64,000 bases of DNA, from the NCBI RefSeq assembly GCF_943913045.1, contig NZ_CALTVH010000001.1, positions 1 to 64,000 on the forward strand, written 5' to 3'. The position numbers and the translations under genes are program-made. Under the pieces are notes generated by a model. It had not been told where the DNA came from and made no database searches. It saw only the letters and a list, made by a program, of their open reading frames with translations. The DNA comes from an uncultured Ezakiella sp. (lineage in GTDB: Bacteria; Bacillota; Clostridia; Tissierellales; Peptoniphilaceae). Of the stretch, positions 7,462 to 16,717 are shown piece after piece. Each line of letters opens with the position of its first letter. Position 1 is the first letter of the stretch.

Positions 7462-8669
7462 TAGAATTACTTGCACCAGCAGGAGATTTACCAAGATTAA
7501 AGACGGCATTAGACTATGGGGCTGATGCTGTTTATCTTGGAGGAATGAGTTTTGGACTCAGAAAGGGTGCCACAAATTTCACAAAAGAAGAGATGATGGA
7601 GGGCGTATCGTACGCTCATGAACGTGGGAAAAAAGTTTATGTAACTTTAAATATCATTCCTCATGATGAAGATTTGGAAAATCTGGATGCTTATATAAAA
7701 TTTTTATCTGATGCAAAAGTTGATGGGGTTATAATCAGTGATCCTGGCATTATGATGAAGGTAAAAGAATTATCTGATATGGAAATTCATATTTCTACAC
7801 AAGGTTCAGTAACTAATGCACCAACTGCAAACTTTTGGTATCATATGGGGGCAAGACGAATTGTCCTTGCAAGAGAACTAAGTCTTGATGAAATAAAAAA
7901 TATAAGAGACAATATTCCAGAGGACATGGTTCTTGAAGGTTTTTGCCATGGGGCCATGTGCATGAGCTATTCAGGACGTTGTTTAATTTCAAGCTATATG
8001 ACTGGCCGCGACCCTAACAGGGGTGATTGCGCACACCCTTGCAGATATAAATACCATTTGGTTGAAGAAAAGAGACCAGGAGAATATTTTCCAATAGAAG
8101 AGGTTGATGGCGGGACTTATATAATGAATAGTCGTGACCTAAAAACTATAGAATTTATAGATAAGCTAATTGAAGCTGGAATTTATTCTCTAAAGATTGA
8201 GGGCAGAATTAAATCTTCATACTATGTTGCAACAATTGTCAGAGCTTATAGAAAAGCTATTGATGAATATTTAAAATCACCCAGTGATTATAAGTTTGAC
8301 GAAAAATACAATCAAGAAATCGAAATGACTAGCCACAGGCCATTTACATCTGGGTTTTATTTTGGTAATCCTGGAGCAGAGGGCCAGTACAATCAAAGCT
8401 CTAGTTATATATCAGAGGCCCAATATAAGGGAGATGTAGTCGAGGTAAAAGATGGCAGGCTATATGTATTTTTAAAAAACGGCATTAACGAAGGCGATGA
8501 GCTAGAAATTTTTGGACCGGACACTACTGATAAGGTGATTGTAAAAGACTTAAGAGACAAGGATGGTAGGCTAATAGATAGGGCAAATGTTCCAAAGGAC
8601 ACTTATTCATTTATCTATGATGGCCAGGCCGATGGAAATTATTTTGTAAGAAAGGTAATTAACAAATGA
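7458..8669 (+). CDS. U32 peptidase-family protein (probable tRNA hydroxylation or RNA-modification factor)
   Basis: This 403-residue protein begins with LLAPAGDLPRLKTALDYGAD, the U32 barrel opening. The diagnostic Cys-rich segment (CHGAMCMSYSGRC, then RGDCAHPCRYKY) falls near residues 160-200, and a C-terminal beta domain follows. Though named after a collagenase, family members with this motif (TrhP/YrrN-YrrO, RlhA) act in prephenate-dependent hydroxylation of tRNA uridine-34 or of rRNA. Which one applies here is not decidable from sequence alone. The ATG at 7458 overlaps the stop of the preceding mini-ORF, and the stop overlaps the udk start (ATGA). The U32-udk order is frequent in clostridia and marks the return to core chromosome. 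Confidence 0.9.
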   Translation: MIELLAPAGDLPRLKTALDYGADAVYLGGMSFGLRKGATNFTKEEMMEGVSYAHERGKKVYVTLNIIPHDEDLENLDAYIKFLSDAKVDGVIISDPGIMMKVKELSDMEIHISTQGSVTNAPTANFWYHMGARRIVLARELSLDEIKNIRDNIPEDMVLEGFCHGAMCMSYSGRCLISSYMTGRDPNRGDCAHPCRYKYHLVEEKRPGEYFPIEEVDGGTYIMNSRDLKTIEFIDKLIEAGIYSLKIEGRIKSSYYVATIVRAYRKAIDEYLKSPSDYKFDEKYNQEIEMTSHRPFTSGFYFGNPGAEGQYNQSSSYISEAQYKGDVVEVKDGRLYVFLKNGINEGDELEIFGPDTTDKVIVKDLRDKDGRLIDRANVPKDTYSFIYDGQADGNYFVRKVINK

Positions 8670-9289
8670 AAAGACCACTCATAATTGGAATTACAGGCGG
8701 ATCTGGTAGTGGCAAGTCCACAGTTGCAAAAAATATTATTAAAGAAATCCCAAAGATTAATGTTGCCATTTTAAATCAAGACTCTTATTATAAGCCTCAC
8801 GATGACTTGTCAATGGAAGAGAGGGCCAAGTTAAACTATGACCATCCACTTTCTTTTGACAACGAATTGCTTGAGCATCATTTACAAGAGCTTTTGAGGG
8901 GAAATACTGTGGAAGTGCCAATTTATGATTTTACAATTCACACTAGATCGGAAGGCACTGTTACTGTAGAACCAAGGGATATTATTATACTTGAAGGGCT
9001 TTTTATTTTGTATGACGAACGCATAAGAGATTTGATAGATATAAAAGTCTTTGTAGATACCGACTCAGATGTCCGAATCATTAGAAGAATTTTAAGGGAT
9101 ATGAAAGAAAGGGCAAGGAGCTTAGATTCTATTATTTTGCAATATATGACTACGGTAAGACCTAGCTATATTAATTTTGTTGAGCCTACAAAACGATTTG
9201 CAGATATAATTGTTCCTGAAGGTGGAGAAAATAAAGTGGCCATAGATCTTTTGAGTTCAAAAATAAAATCCTCTTTGGAGGAAATCTAA
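8666..9289 (+). CDS. udk: uridine kinase
   Basis: This 207-residue cytosolic kinase phosphorylates uridine and cytidine to UMP and CMP in pyrimidine salvage. The P-loop GITGGSGSGKST is at residues 9-20. The nucleoside-binding DSYY motif, with the YDHP and YDF segments, follows at about 40-95. RIIRRILRDMKERARS is the conserved Arg-rich lid near 130. Length equals that of typical bacterial Udk. It overlaps the U32 gene by 4 nt, so the two are translationally coupled. Confidence 0.96.
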   Translation: MKRPLIIGITGGSGSGKSTVAKNIIKEIPKINVAILNQDSYYKPHDDLSMEERAKLNYDHPLSFDNELLEHHLQELLRGNTVEVPIYDFTIHTRSEGTVTVEPRDIIILEGLFILYDERIRDLIDIKVFVDTDSDVRIIRRILRDMKERARSLDSIILQYMTTVRPSYINFVEPTKRFADIIVPEGGENKVAIDLLSSKIKSSLEEI

Positions 9290-9291
9290 TT

Positions 9292-10587
9292 ATGAATATT
9301 AAGTTTACTCAAAAATTGGTAGACAACAATAAAATAGTCGGAGATGGGGGCTTCCTTGACCCGGCTATTTTTGTAGGCAAAGTCAAAAAGCCTATACAAG
9401 ATGTTAAAGGCGTTGAAGCAAAAATTTATAAAGTGGATACTTATACATTGGTAGAATTTGACCATATGCCCAAGAGCAAGGAAATTGCTCTTATAGAAGA
9501 AGAGTATGGACCTTTTGTGTATAGGATTGTAAGGCCGAAATTTTATGCGGCAGATGATTTGGATTCAATCATTAATGATGCGATAAAAATGAGGGCGACA
9601 GATATTCACTTTGAGCCTAAGGAAGAAAAAATGGGCATTAGATTTAGAATTGATGGAGTCTTAAAACATATTTGCTACATCTACAATGATTTTGAAAGGT
9701 TATCCAATATAATTAAGGTTAGGTCTGGCATGGATACAGTTAATCGTGAAATGCAAGATGGGAGTATGGAATTTAATTACAAGTTCAGGGAGATTAGCGT
9801 TAGGGTAAGCAGTGTGCCCACACAATTTGGAGAAAAATTTGTTTTAAGATTGCTCAATACAAATCAAGTTGAACTTGACTTGATAAAGCTTGGTATGCCA
9901 GAAGATGTACTTGATATTTATAAGAAATACATAAATAGAGAAGGTATGAATCTAGTCGTTGGTCCTACTGGCAGTGGTAAAAACACAAGCTTGCATGCGG
10001 CATTAAAGCTACTCCCACAAGAAGAAAGAAACATTATTAGTATAGAAGACCCAATAGAGTACAGGGCAGATAATATTACTCAGTTGGAAGTTGATAACTC
10101 AAGGGGGAGGACTTTTAATAAACTACTTAGAGCTTCTTTGAGGCAGGACCCAGACATTATTTATATCGGTGAAATCAGGGATGAAGAGACGGCACAGGTG
10201 GCAATGAGGTCAGCTATAACAGGTCATACTGTGTTTTCGACCTTGCACACTAGAGATGATAAAAACACTTATGATAGGCTTTTGGATTTAGGAGTTGAAA
10301 ATTACATTTTAAAGACAGCTATTTCTACAATTATCAGTCAACGCCTAGTAAGGACTCTTTGTGATTGCAAGATAAAAACTGAGGATGGCCACTATATGGC
10401 AAATGGATGCGACAAGTGCAACAATGGCTACTATGGTAGGACGGGCGTCTTCGAATTATCAGTTGCAGATGAAGACCTGGGTGAATTTAAATTTAAAAAA
10501 GTCATTGACAGAGAAGAGTCTTTGAGAAGATTATATGATAATGGAAAGATTGATTTGAAAACATTAGAGGAAGAAAATGATCTATAA
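9292..10587 (+). CDS. PilB/GspE/ComGA-type assembly ATPase with an atypical Walker A
   Basis: This 431-residue member of the type II secretion/type IV pilus ATPase family powers pseudopilus or pilus assembly on the cytoplasmic side. The N-terminal 95 residues are divergent. The core shows ATDIHFEP (Asp box), Walker A GPTGSGKNT at 224-232, EDPIEY, Walker B IIYIGEIRDEETA and the His box GHTVFSTLHTRD. A zinc-type Cys set (CDC...CDKC) lies near 360-380. In Walker A the residue after Lys230 is Asn231, where Thr or Ser normally binds magnesium. All other catalytic boxes are intact. It overlaps the next gene, a PilC partner, by 11 nt. No pilin, prepilin peptidase or minor pilin genes are nearby, so the assembled structure is unknown. 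ComGA is the closest functional analogy. Confidence 0.88.
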   Translation: MNIKFTQKLVDNNKIVGDGGFLDPAIFVGKVKKPIQDVKGVEAKIYKVDTYTLVEFDHMPKSKEIALIEEEYGPFVYRIVRPKFYAADDLDSIINDAIKMRATDIHFEPKEEKMGIRFRIDGVLKHICYIYNDFERLSNIIKVRSGMDTVNREMQDGSMEFNYKFREISVRVSSVPTQFGEKFVLRLLNTNQVELDLIKLGMPEDVLDIYKKYINREGMNLVVGPTGSGKNTSLHAALKLLPQEERNIISIEDPIEYRADNITQLEVDNSRGRTFNKLLRASLRQDPDIIYIGEIRDEETAQVAMRSAITGHTVFSTLHTRDDKNTYDRLLDLGVENYILKTAISTIISQRLVRTLCDCKIKTEDGHYMANGCDKCNNGYYGRTGVFELSVADEDLGEFKFKKVIDREESLRRLYDNGKIDLKTLEEENDL

Positions 10588-11707
10588 CTACATTGAAAAG
10601 AACCAAGATGGCTATAAGCTTGGAATTGGTCCGCTCAAACAACCGGTTGATAGGTATATTTCAATAAAGCCTTTAATTGAAGGTAAAAAACAGACCCATA
10701 GATTCTTGAAGGGAATTGAGATATTAGTCTCCCAAGGTGTTGACGTCTATACAGCGGTCGATGTGCTCAGGGAATCAGAAGAGTATAAAAAAGAAAAGAA
10801 AACTTTGGATAAAATTTATAAGGAAATGACAGAGGGCCAAAGTTTTTATACAGCTTTAAAGCTTTCAACAAGGCTGCCTGCCTATTATTTAAATTTAATA
10901 AGGATCGCAGAGCTCAGTGATGATTTGTTGGACCCAATGAAAGAGGCAAATAGAATTTTGTATAGGAGTGAGTCTGTAAAGAAAAGAGTTTTTAATGCAG
11001 TGTCTTATCCAATATTTTTGCTTTTTATGTCATTGATTATGTTAATTGTTATGAGTAATTTCATCCTTCCTATGTTTGCTTCGCTTTATGATGGATTTGG
11101 TGAAAAACTACCAAGTGTCACTAGGATTGCTATAGCTATTGGAAATTTTCTTTCCAATAATTTAATCTACTTGATTGTAGGCCTTTGTGTTATGTATATA
11201 ATTCTAAGCTTTCTTTATATGGTTTCTTATGATTTTTATATAATGACTGAAAAGTATAAATATAAGTACTCATTCTTTAGAAAATTAAGAAAGGATTATT
11301 TTTTAGAGGCATTTTTTAAGAAATTTAATATTTTATACAACAGATTAGAAAACACTTATGCTTGTTTAGGGCACATAAGTAACTCTGAAGAAAATTTATT
11401 TTTGAGGATGAATCTTTTAAATCTTACGAGCGAGGTCAAAGCTGGTAGAGATTTTGTAAATATGGCGGCTGACGATTATATTTTTACAGAGCTATCAACC
11501 GCACTCTTTACAGGAGTTATAACAAGTGAGGCAATGAAAGAAGTCTCGGCTAGCCTAGCTGAATACTATAAGGAGTCTGTAGATAGTAGATTAGAAAATC
11601 TTGCCAAGTGGATATCACCTATTATAACGTTGATAGTTGGGGTAATTATTGGTATAATGGCAATAGGAATTGTTGCTCCGATGTTTAACTTAGCAAATTT
11701 AATTTAA
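10577..11707 (+). CDS. PilC/GspF/ComGB-type platform membrane protein
   Basis: This 376-residue protein carries the two-repeat GspF fold: a helical cytoplasmic domain (about 30-120), a transmembrane segment near 140-165, a second near 190-215, a divergent second helical domain (about 235-330) and a C-terminal membrane helix (about 340-365). GspF-type proteins form the membrane platform that the PilB ATPase turns. The second domain has lost much of the usual consensus. The start ATG at 10577 lies inside the end of the ATPase gene. The next gene, 65 nt downstream, is a VanW protein, not a pilin. Confidence 0.82.
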   Translation: MIYNYIEKNQDGYKLGIGPLKQPVDRYISIKPLIEGKKQTHRFLKGIEILVSQGVDVYTAVDVLRESEEYKKEKKTLDKIYKEMTEGQSFYTALKLSTRLPAYYLNLIRIAELSDDLLDPMKEANRILYRSESVKKRVFNAVSYPIFLLFMSLIMLIVMSNFILPMFASLYDGFGEKLPSVTRIAIAIGNFLSNNLIYLIVGLCVMYIILSFLYMVSYDFYIMTEKYKYKYSFFRKLRKDYFLEAFFKKFNILYNRLENTYACLGHISNSEENLFLRMNLLNLTSEVKAGRDFVNMAADDYIFTELSTALFTGVITSEAMKEVSASLAEYYKESVDSRLENLAKWISPIITLIVGVIIGIMAIGIVAPMFNLANLI

Positions 11708-11771
11708 GTTGATTAAATGCAAGGCAAGGGGGTAAAATTTATATATAAGAAATATTTTGGGAGAAAAATAA

Positions 11772-13241
11772 ATGAATAAAAAAACAGTAATTACAACTTC
11801 AATTGTACTTGCTATTTTAGTTTTAGCAGGTCTTATATATTATTTTTACAATAATCAAAAAGAAGAGGAGAAAAAAAGAGAGATATTATCTAGCAGCCTA
11901 ATTTATGATGGAATTTGCGTTGATAACATTGACCTATCCAATAAGACCAAAGACCAAGCTCTTGGAGAAGTTAGGTCGAAAGTAGAAAGCATTCTAAATA
12001 AGAGTTTTAAAATTATAATCGATGAGGAAACCTTTGAGACGACTCTTAAAGACCTTGGTTTAGAAATAAATTATACCAAGGCAGTAGATGATGCCTATAA
12101 TTTTGGCAGAAGAGGTTCGAGTGATTCTAGATTAGCAATCATTAATGAAGCAAAAGAAAACCCTATAAACTTTGAAACAAAGACAGTAATTAACTCTGAT
12201 GTTTTAAATGCTTATATTGATGATTTAAATAAAAAGCTTTTAAAAGAACCTACTGAAGCACATGTAGAATTTACTGCAGAAGGATTTAATATAATTGAAG
12301 GCGAAAATGGCGTGGAAATAGACGCTGAAGATTTAGCTAACAAGATTAAAGAAGCTGTAAAATCTGGAAATCAAAGTGTTGCAGCAGATGTAAGGGTAAA
12401 AGAAGCTAAGACTTCTAACGAAATGCTAGAAAGAATAAATGGAGTTATTGGGGAATTCCAAACTCCACTAGGAAATGGCACTCAAGGAAGAAATGAAAAC
12501 ATTAAATTATCTTGCAAGAGAATAAGCGATAGGGTTATAATGCCAGGAGAAACCATTTCATTTAATGATGAGATGGGCGAAATAACTGCACAAAATGGTT
12601 ATAAAATGGCTTCGACTATAGTTGGTGGAAAATATGTAGATTCCTTGGGTGGAGGCCTATGTCAGACTTCAACCACTCTTTATAATGCTCTTGTAAGGGC
12701 GGATGTAGAAATTATAGAAAGGCACCCACATTCAATTGCAGCCCCTTATGTTGCAGTTGGTGCAGATGCTGCCGTATGGAAGGGAGCCAAAGATTTAAAA
12801 TTTAGAAATAATTGGGATTTCCCAATAATTATTAAGTCATGGGTCGATAATAAAAATATTTATTTTAAAATATACGGCGACACAAAAGAAAAGAATTATG
12901 ACATAGATTTACAAACTACAATTGTATCAACTATTCCTAGGGGACGCGTTGAAAAACAAACAGACGCACTCCAAGCAGGGGATGAAAGAGTTGTGAGTGG
13001 CGGTAGGGATGGAATAAATGCCATTTCAACAAAAATTTACAAGCAAAATGGGCAAAAGTTCAAGGAGCTAGGCTACTTGAAAAGCTCTTACCCAATGCAA
13101 AATGCTGTTGTAGAAGTAGGAACAGGAAGCGTGCAGTCAGATCCAAATACTGGTACTGAAAATTCAGACACTGAAAATTCAGGAGCAGAAGGATCGGACG
13201 TAGATGAAAATCCAGTAGACACAATTGACCTACTTCAATAA
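11772..13241 (+). CDS. VanW family exported protein with a C-terminal G5-like domain
   Basis: This 489-residue protein has one N-terminal membrane helix or uncleaved signal (about 6-27) and a large outer region. Residues 40-215 resemble the peptidoglycan-binding-4 region that precedes VanW domains. The VanW domain (about 230-380) is clear: FQTPLGNGTQGR, MPGETISFND, GGGLCQTSTTLYNALVRA and ERHPHS. Residues about 385-450 have a G5-like pattern, and the tail is rich in Asn, Thr, Glu and Gly. VanW was named for an accessory gene of vancomycin resistance clusters, but most family members are of unknown function in the envelope. GGGAGAA precedes the start ATG at 11772. Its 3' end overlaps the convergent lipoprotein gene by 12 nt. 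Confidence 0.9.
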   Translation: MNKKTVITTSIVLAILVLAGLIYYFYNNQKEEEKKREILSSSLIYDGICVDNIDLSNKTKDQALGEVRSKVESILNKSFKIIIDEETFETTLKDLGLEINYTKAVDDAYNFGRRGSSDSRLAIINEAKENPINFETKTVINSDVLNAYIDDLNKKLLKEPTEAHVEFTAEGFNIIEGENGVEIDAEDLANKIKEAVKSGNQSVAADVRVKEAKTSNEMLERINGVIGEFQTPLGNGTQGRNENIKLSCKRISDRVIMPGETISFNDEMGEITAQNGYKMASTIVGGKYVDSLGGGLCQTSTTLYNALVRADVEIIERHPHSIAAPYVAVGADAAVWKGAKDLKFRNNWDFPIIIKSWVDNKNIYFKIYGDTKEKNYDIDLQTTIVSTIPRGRVEKQTDALQAGDERVVSGGRDGINAISTKIYKQNGQKFKELGYLKSSYPMQNAVVEVGTGSVQSDPNTGTENSDTENSGAEGSDVDENPVDTIDLLQ

Positions 13242-14681
13242 GTCAATATTTAATAAGTTTTCAACAGTTTCAACCATAAGAGAATTTGTCTTAGCCGAGT
13301 AAAATAAATTTTTACAAGGCAGCTGGACAATTGTTTTGAAAGATTGACCATTATAGATCGAGAGCCTTAGAGTACTCTCGATTTTTTCTTTTATAATCAG
13401 ATTATTGTTTAGATCGTAAGAAATTTCCTTTATGTTTCCATGCATAATAGTTTTGTTTAGTCCGCTTTTAAGAGAATAGATGATAAGCTCTGAGCTATTG
13501 GATCCGTTAATTTTTTTCAGATAAGAGATTGAATCGCTATTTATAATAGGATTTGTCCCATTGCCAAGAAAGGCTAGGCTAAAGTTGGAATCTATCCTGT
13601 ATATGCGGTTGCCAACTTTATTAATGGTTTCAATCACAATATCTTTGCCGTTTGTGGCTATAGATTTTATTAAGAATTTAAATTGCTTAATTTCATTTAG
13701 CTCAGAGTCTTTATATTGAAACAATTTAGAGCTGCTGCCAATATTTACTATAAAGAAGATGTTCCCGTCATATACAGCAAAGTCATCTGGGTATAAATCT
13801 TCTAAATAAAAGTTGGTCACATCATTATTTATGGGATTGTAGATATAAAATAATGATGGAGACTTTTTTGATTGAAAATAAATTTGAGAAGTTTTTGAAT
13901 CTCGTTTTATATTTGTAAATTCTTCTTTAAGTTTATTTATTTTCAAACTTTCATTTTTGGGTATATTATAAGAGTAGATGTCGTTTGATTCTTTATATAA
14001 AAAGATTTCATCACTTGCAAAGCCGATCGATTTATCGAAAGGTATTTTTTTTGAATTTTCGAACTCTCTTTCGTTTACTATTGCTTTGCTGGCATCGTCT
14101 ATGGAAAAACGAATTGCCGGATCAGCCTCATGGTCTTTGTAGACAAGGGGATAGTAAAGTGTCCACATTAGACCTCTGGAAGTTCGTAGTAACCTGACAT
14201 CTAAAGGATCATATATTATACCTGGATAAGTTTCTTTAATGATTGCTTTTGCACTATCGGTATCTAGGTTGGGTCTGGCGAAGTCAAAATCGGCATCTAG
14301 ATTTAATTTATAGCTTTGTTTATTGTATGGATTGATGCCTCTTAAGTTTATTTTTATAACTGGTTTCTTTAAGCTATAGTTTCCGGTAACAGGGGCTTTT
14401 AACTTGACTATGATTTCGTCTTCGCTTTGTTTGAGGTCTGTAATTCTTATATTGGTTCTGTCTGTTAGTGGACATATAATCGTTAGTTCAACATCAATAG
14501 AGCCTATGGGTTTCATTTCCCAAGAAAGTTGATTATTTTTATAATCACTTATATAATCAATAGACTTTAGGTCATATTCAATTGGTATATAATTTATTCC
14601 AGTCTTGGGATCGTCTTTTATAAGCACATCGCATCCAGACAAAAAAATTATACAGATAAGTAAAATTAGTTTTCTTTTCAT
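13230..14681 (-). CDS. lipoprotein of unknown function, probable beta-rich repeats
   Basis: This 483-residue protein has a lipoprotein signal peptide: a basic start, a hydrophobic core and the lipobox LSGC with the lipidated Cys at residue 17. Residues 30-130 look like an immunoglobulin-like or other beta domain. Residues 200-483 show repeated short beta strands with alternating polar turns, suggestive of a beta-propeller similar in style to TolB-type repeats. That fold is an inference, and I recognise no named family. It is expected on the outer face of the membrane. It is transcribed alone from the minus strand between vanW and uvrB, with a promoter-like site (14697-14725). Confidence 0.75.
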   Translation of the reverse strand: MKRKLILLICIIFLSGCDVLIKDDPKTGINYIPIEYDLKSIDYISDYKNNQLSWEMKPIGSIDVELTIICPLTDRTNIRITDLKQSEDEIIVKLKAPVTGNYSLKKPVIKINLRGINPYNKQSYKLNLDADFDFARPNLDTDSAKAIIKETYPGIIYDPLDVRLLRTSRGLMWTLYYPLVYKDHEADPAIRFSIDDASKAIVNEREFENSKKIPFDKSIGFASDEIFLYKESNDIYSYNIPKNESLKINKLKEEFTNIKRDSKTSQIYFQSKKSPSLFYIYNPINNDVTNFYLEDLYPDDFAVYDGNIFFIVNIGSSSKLFQYKDSELNEIKQFKFLIKSIATNGKDIVIETINKVGNRIYRIDSNFSLAFLGNGTNPIINSDSISYLKKINGSNSSELIIYSLKSGLNKTIMHGNIKEISYDLNNNLIIKEKIESTLRLSIYNGQSFKTIVQLPCKNLFYSAKTNSLMVETVENLLNIDLLK

Positions 14682-14696
14682 TTTATCACCATATTA

Positions 14697-14725
14697 ATTT
14701 TACATAATATATTAAAAATATACAA
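14697..14725 (-). promoter_or_regulatory. promoter of the lipoprotein gene
   Basis: On the minus strand, TTGTAT (14720-14725) and TAAAAT (14697-14702) are separated by 17 nt. TG lies immediately upstream of the -10. The start of the lipoprotein gene is 16 nt beyond. The -35 overlaps the ribosome binding site of uvrB on the other strand. Confidence 0.5.
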
Positions 14726-14734
14726 GGAGGGACT

Positions 14735-16717
14735 ATGAACTTTAAGTTACATTCTAAATTTCAACCAACTGGCGATCAGCCAGAAGCCATAGAAAAAATT
14801 TCCGATTCAATATTAAAGGGGGAGAGATTTCAAACTCTAAAGGGGGTTACTGGGTCTGGTAAAACTTTTACTATGGCTAATATTATAAATAAAGTTCAAA
14901 AGCCAACCCTTGTAATAGCACATAACAAGACATTGGCATATCAACTTTGCATGGAGCTTAGGGAGTTTTTCCCTGAAAATGCAGTTGAATATTTTGTATC
15001 ATACTATGACTATTATCAGCCTGAGGCTTATGTCCCTTCGACAGACACTTATATAGCCAAAGACTCAGCTATAAATGATGAAATAGATAAGCTTAGGCAC
15101 TCAGCCACAGCCGCTTTGTTTGAAAGAAAAGATGTAATTATAGTTGCATCTGTATCCTGTATTTATGGCTTGGGTGACCCAGAGGATTACATTGACCTTA
15201 TGGTTAGCTTGAGACCAGGAATGATTAAGGATAGGGACAAAGTTATCGAGGAGCTTATAGCCATTCAATATATGAGAAATGATATTAACTTTGAACGCGG
15301 CACCTTTAGGGTACGTGGTGATATATTGGATATTTTTCCTGCAAGTGAAAGTGAAAACTGTATTAGGGTAGAATTTTTTGGAGATGAAATAGATCGAATT
15401 TCAGAAATAAATCATTTGACAGGAGAAGTGCTGGGAGAATTAAAGCACGCAAGCATCTTTCCTGCATCACACTTTGCGACTTCGCAGGCTAAGATTGATC
15501 GAGCAATTACAACTATAGAAGAAGAGTTAGAGGATAGGCTTAAAGAACTGAGAGATATGGACCACCTCTTGTATGCAGAGCGTCTGGAACAGAGGACAAG
15601 ATATGACCTTGAAATGCTAAGAGAGATTGGCTTTTGTTCTGGAATAGAAAACTACTCCAGGCATATTTCTGGCCGAGCTCCTGGTAGTAGGCCATACACA
15701 CTTATAGATTATTTTCCAGAGGATTTTTTGATTATAACTGACGAAAGTCACGTTACAATTCCTCAGATTAGGGGAATGTACGCAGGCGATAGGTCTAGAA
15801 AGGAAACTCTTGTTGAATACGGTTTTAGGTTGCCATCGGCACTCGATAATAGACCGCTTAATTTCACTGAGTTTGAAAAACTGATCCACAATATTTTATT
15901 TGTTTCAGCTACGCCTGGCCCTTATGAGTTGGAAAAATCAACTACGCTTGCTGAACAAGTCCTAAGGCCTACTGGTCTATTGGATCCAGAAATTATTGTT
16001 CATCCAATTGAGAATCAAATTGATGACTTGATTGAAAGGATTAAAGATAGAATAGCTAAAAACGAAAGGGTTTTAATTACAACTCTTACCAAGAAAATGG
16101 CAGAAGACTTGTCGGATTATTTGGATAATATTGGAATAAAAGTAAGGTATATGCACTCAGATACAGAAACAATAGATCGGATGCAGATAATTAGAGAATT
16201 ACGTTTGGGTGAATGTGATGTTTTAGTCGGCATTAACCTTTTGAGAGAGGGATTAGACTTACCAGAGGTTAGTTTGGTTGCAATTTTAGATGCAGACAAA
16301 GAGGGATTCTTAAGATCGGAAACTTCTTTGATTCAAACTGTTGGTAGGGCAGCTAGAAATGTAAATGGACAAGTAGTTATGTATGCAGACAGGATTACCG
16401 ACAGTATGAAGAAAACAATCGAAGAAACTCAAAGGCGTAGGGAAATCCAAGAAGCATATAATAAAGAGCACGGCATAGTTCCAAAGTCAATAGTAAAAGA
16501 TGTTAGAGAAGTTATTGGAATTATGAAGGGAGATACCAATAAAGCTCCTAAAAAGACTCAGGCTCTTAGCAAAGATCAAATACTTGAAATTATTAAAGAA
16601 TATAAGGCCAGCATGCTAGAAGCTGCAGAGCGTCTTGAGTTTGAAGAAGCTGCAAGACTTCGTGATGAGATGGCTGATTGGCAGAAGAAATTAGAAAAAA
16701 TGGAGAGGAAGAAATAA
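14735..16717 (+). CDS. uvrB: excinuclease ABC subunit B
   Basis: This 660-residue DNA helicase-like subunit of nucleotide excision repair receives damaged DNA from UvrA and recruits UvrC. Walker A GVTGSGKT lies at 37-44. The beta-hairpin segment [18 protein letters not shown] (about 91-108) clamps DNA. Helicase motifs include [14 protein letters not shown], the SATPG box and QTVGRAARN. The C-terminal UVR motif (about 620-655) contacts UvrC. Length is normal. AAGGAGGG precedes the ATG at 14735. The stop is directly adjacent to the uvrA start, so uvrB and uvrA form one unit. Confidence 0.98.
   Translation: MNFKLHSKFQPTGDQPEAIEKISDSILKGERFQTLKGVTGSGKTFTMANIINKVQKPTLVIAHNKTLAYQLCMELREFFPENAVEYFVSYYDYYQPEAYVPSTDTYIAKDSAINDEIDKLRHSATAALFERKDVIIVASVSCIYGLGDPEDYIDLMVSLRPGMIKDRDKVIEELIAIQYMRNDINFERGTFRVRGDILDIFPASESENCIRVEFFGDEIDRISEINHLTGEVLGELKHASIFPASHFATSQAKIDRAITTIEEELEDRLKELRDMDHLLYAERLEQRTRYDLEMLREIGFCSGIENYSRHISGRAPGSRPYTLIDYFPEDFLIITDESHVTIPQIRGMYAGDRSRKETLVEYGFRLPSALDNRPLNFTEFEKLIHNILFVSATPGPYELEKSTTLAEQVLRPTGLLDPEIIVHPIENQIDDLIERIKDRIAKNERVLITTLTKKMAEDLSDYLDNIGIKVRYMHSDTETIDRMQIIRELRLGECDVLVGINLLREGLDLPEVSLVAILDADKEGFLRSETSLIQTVGRAARNVNGQVVMYADRITDSMKKTIEETQRRREIQEAYNKEHGIVPKSIVKDVREVIGIMKGDTNKAPKKTQALSKDQILEIIKEYKASMLEAAERLEFEEAARLRDEMADWQKKLEKMERKK

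Noticed and set aside
11717..11779. 20-codon ORF between the PilC-like gene and vanW, considered as a mini-pilin
   Set aside because: No ribosome site, no hydrophobic helix and no prepilin cleavage motif.
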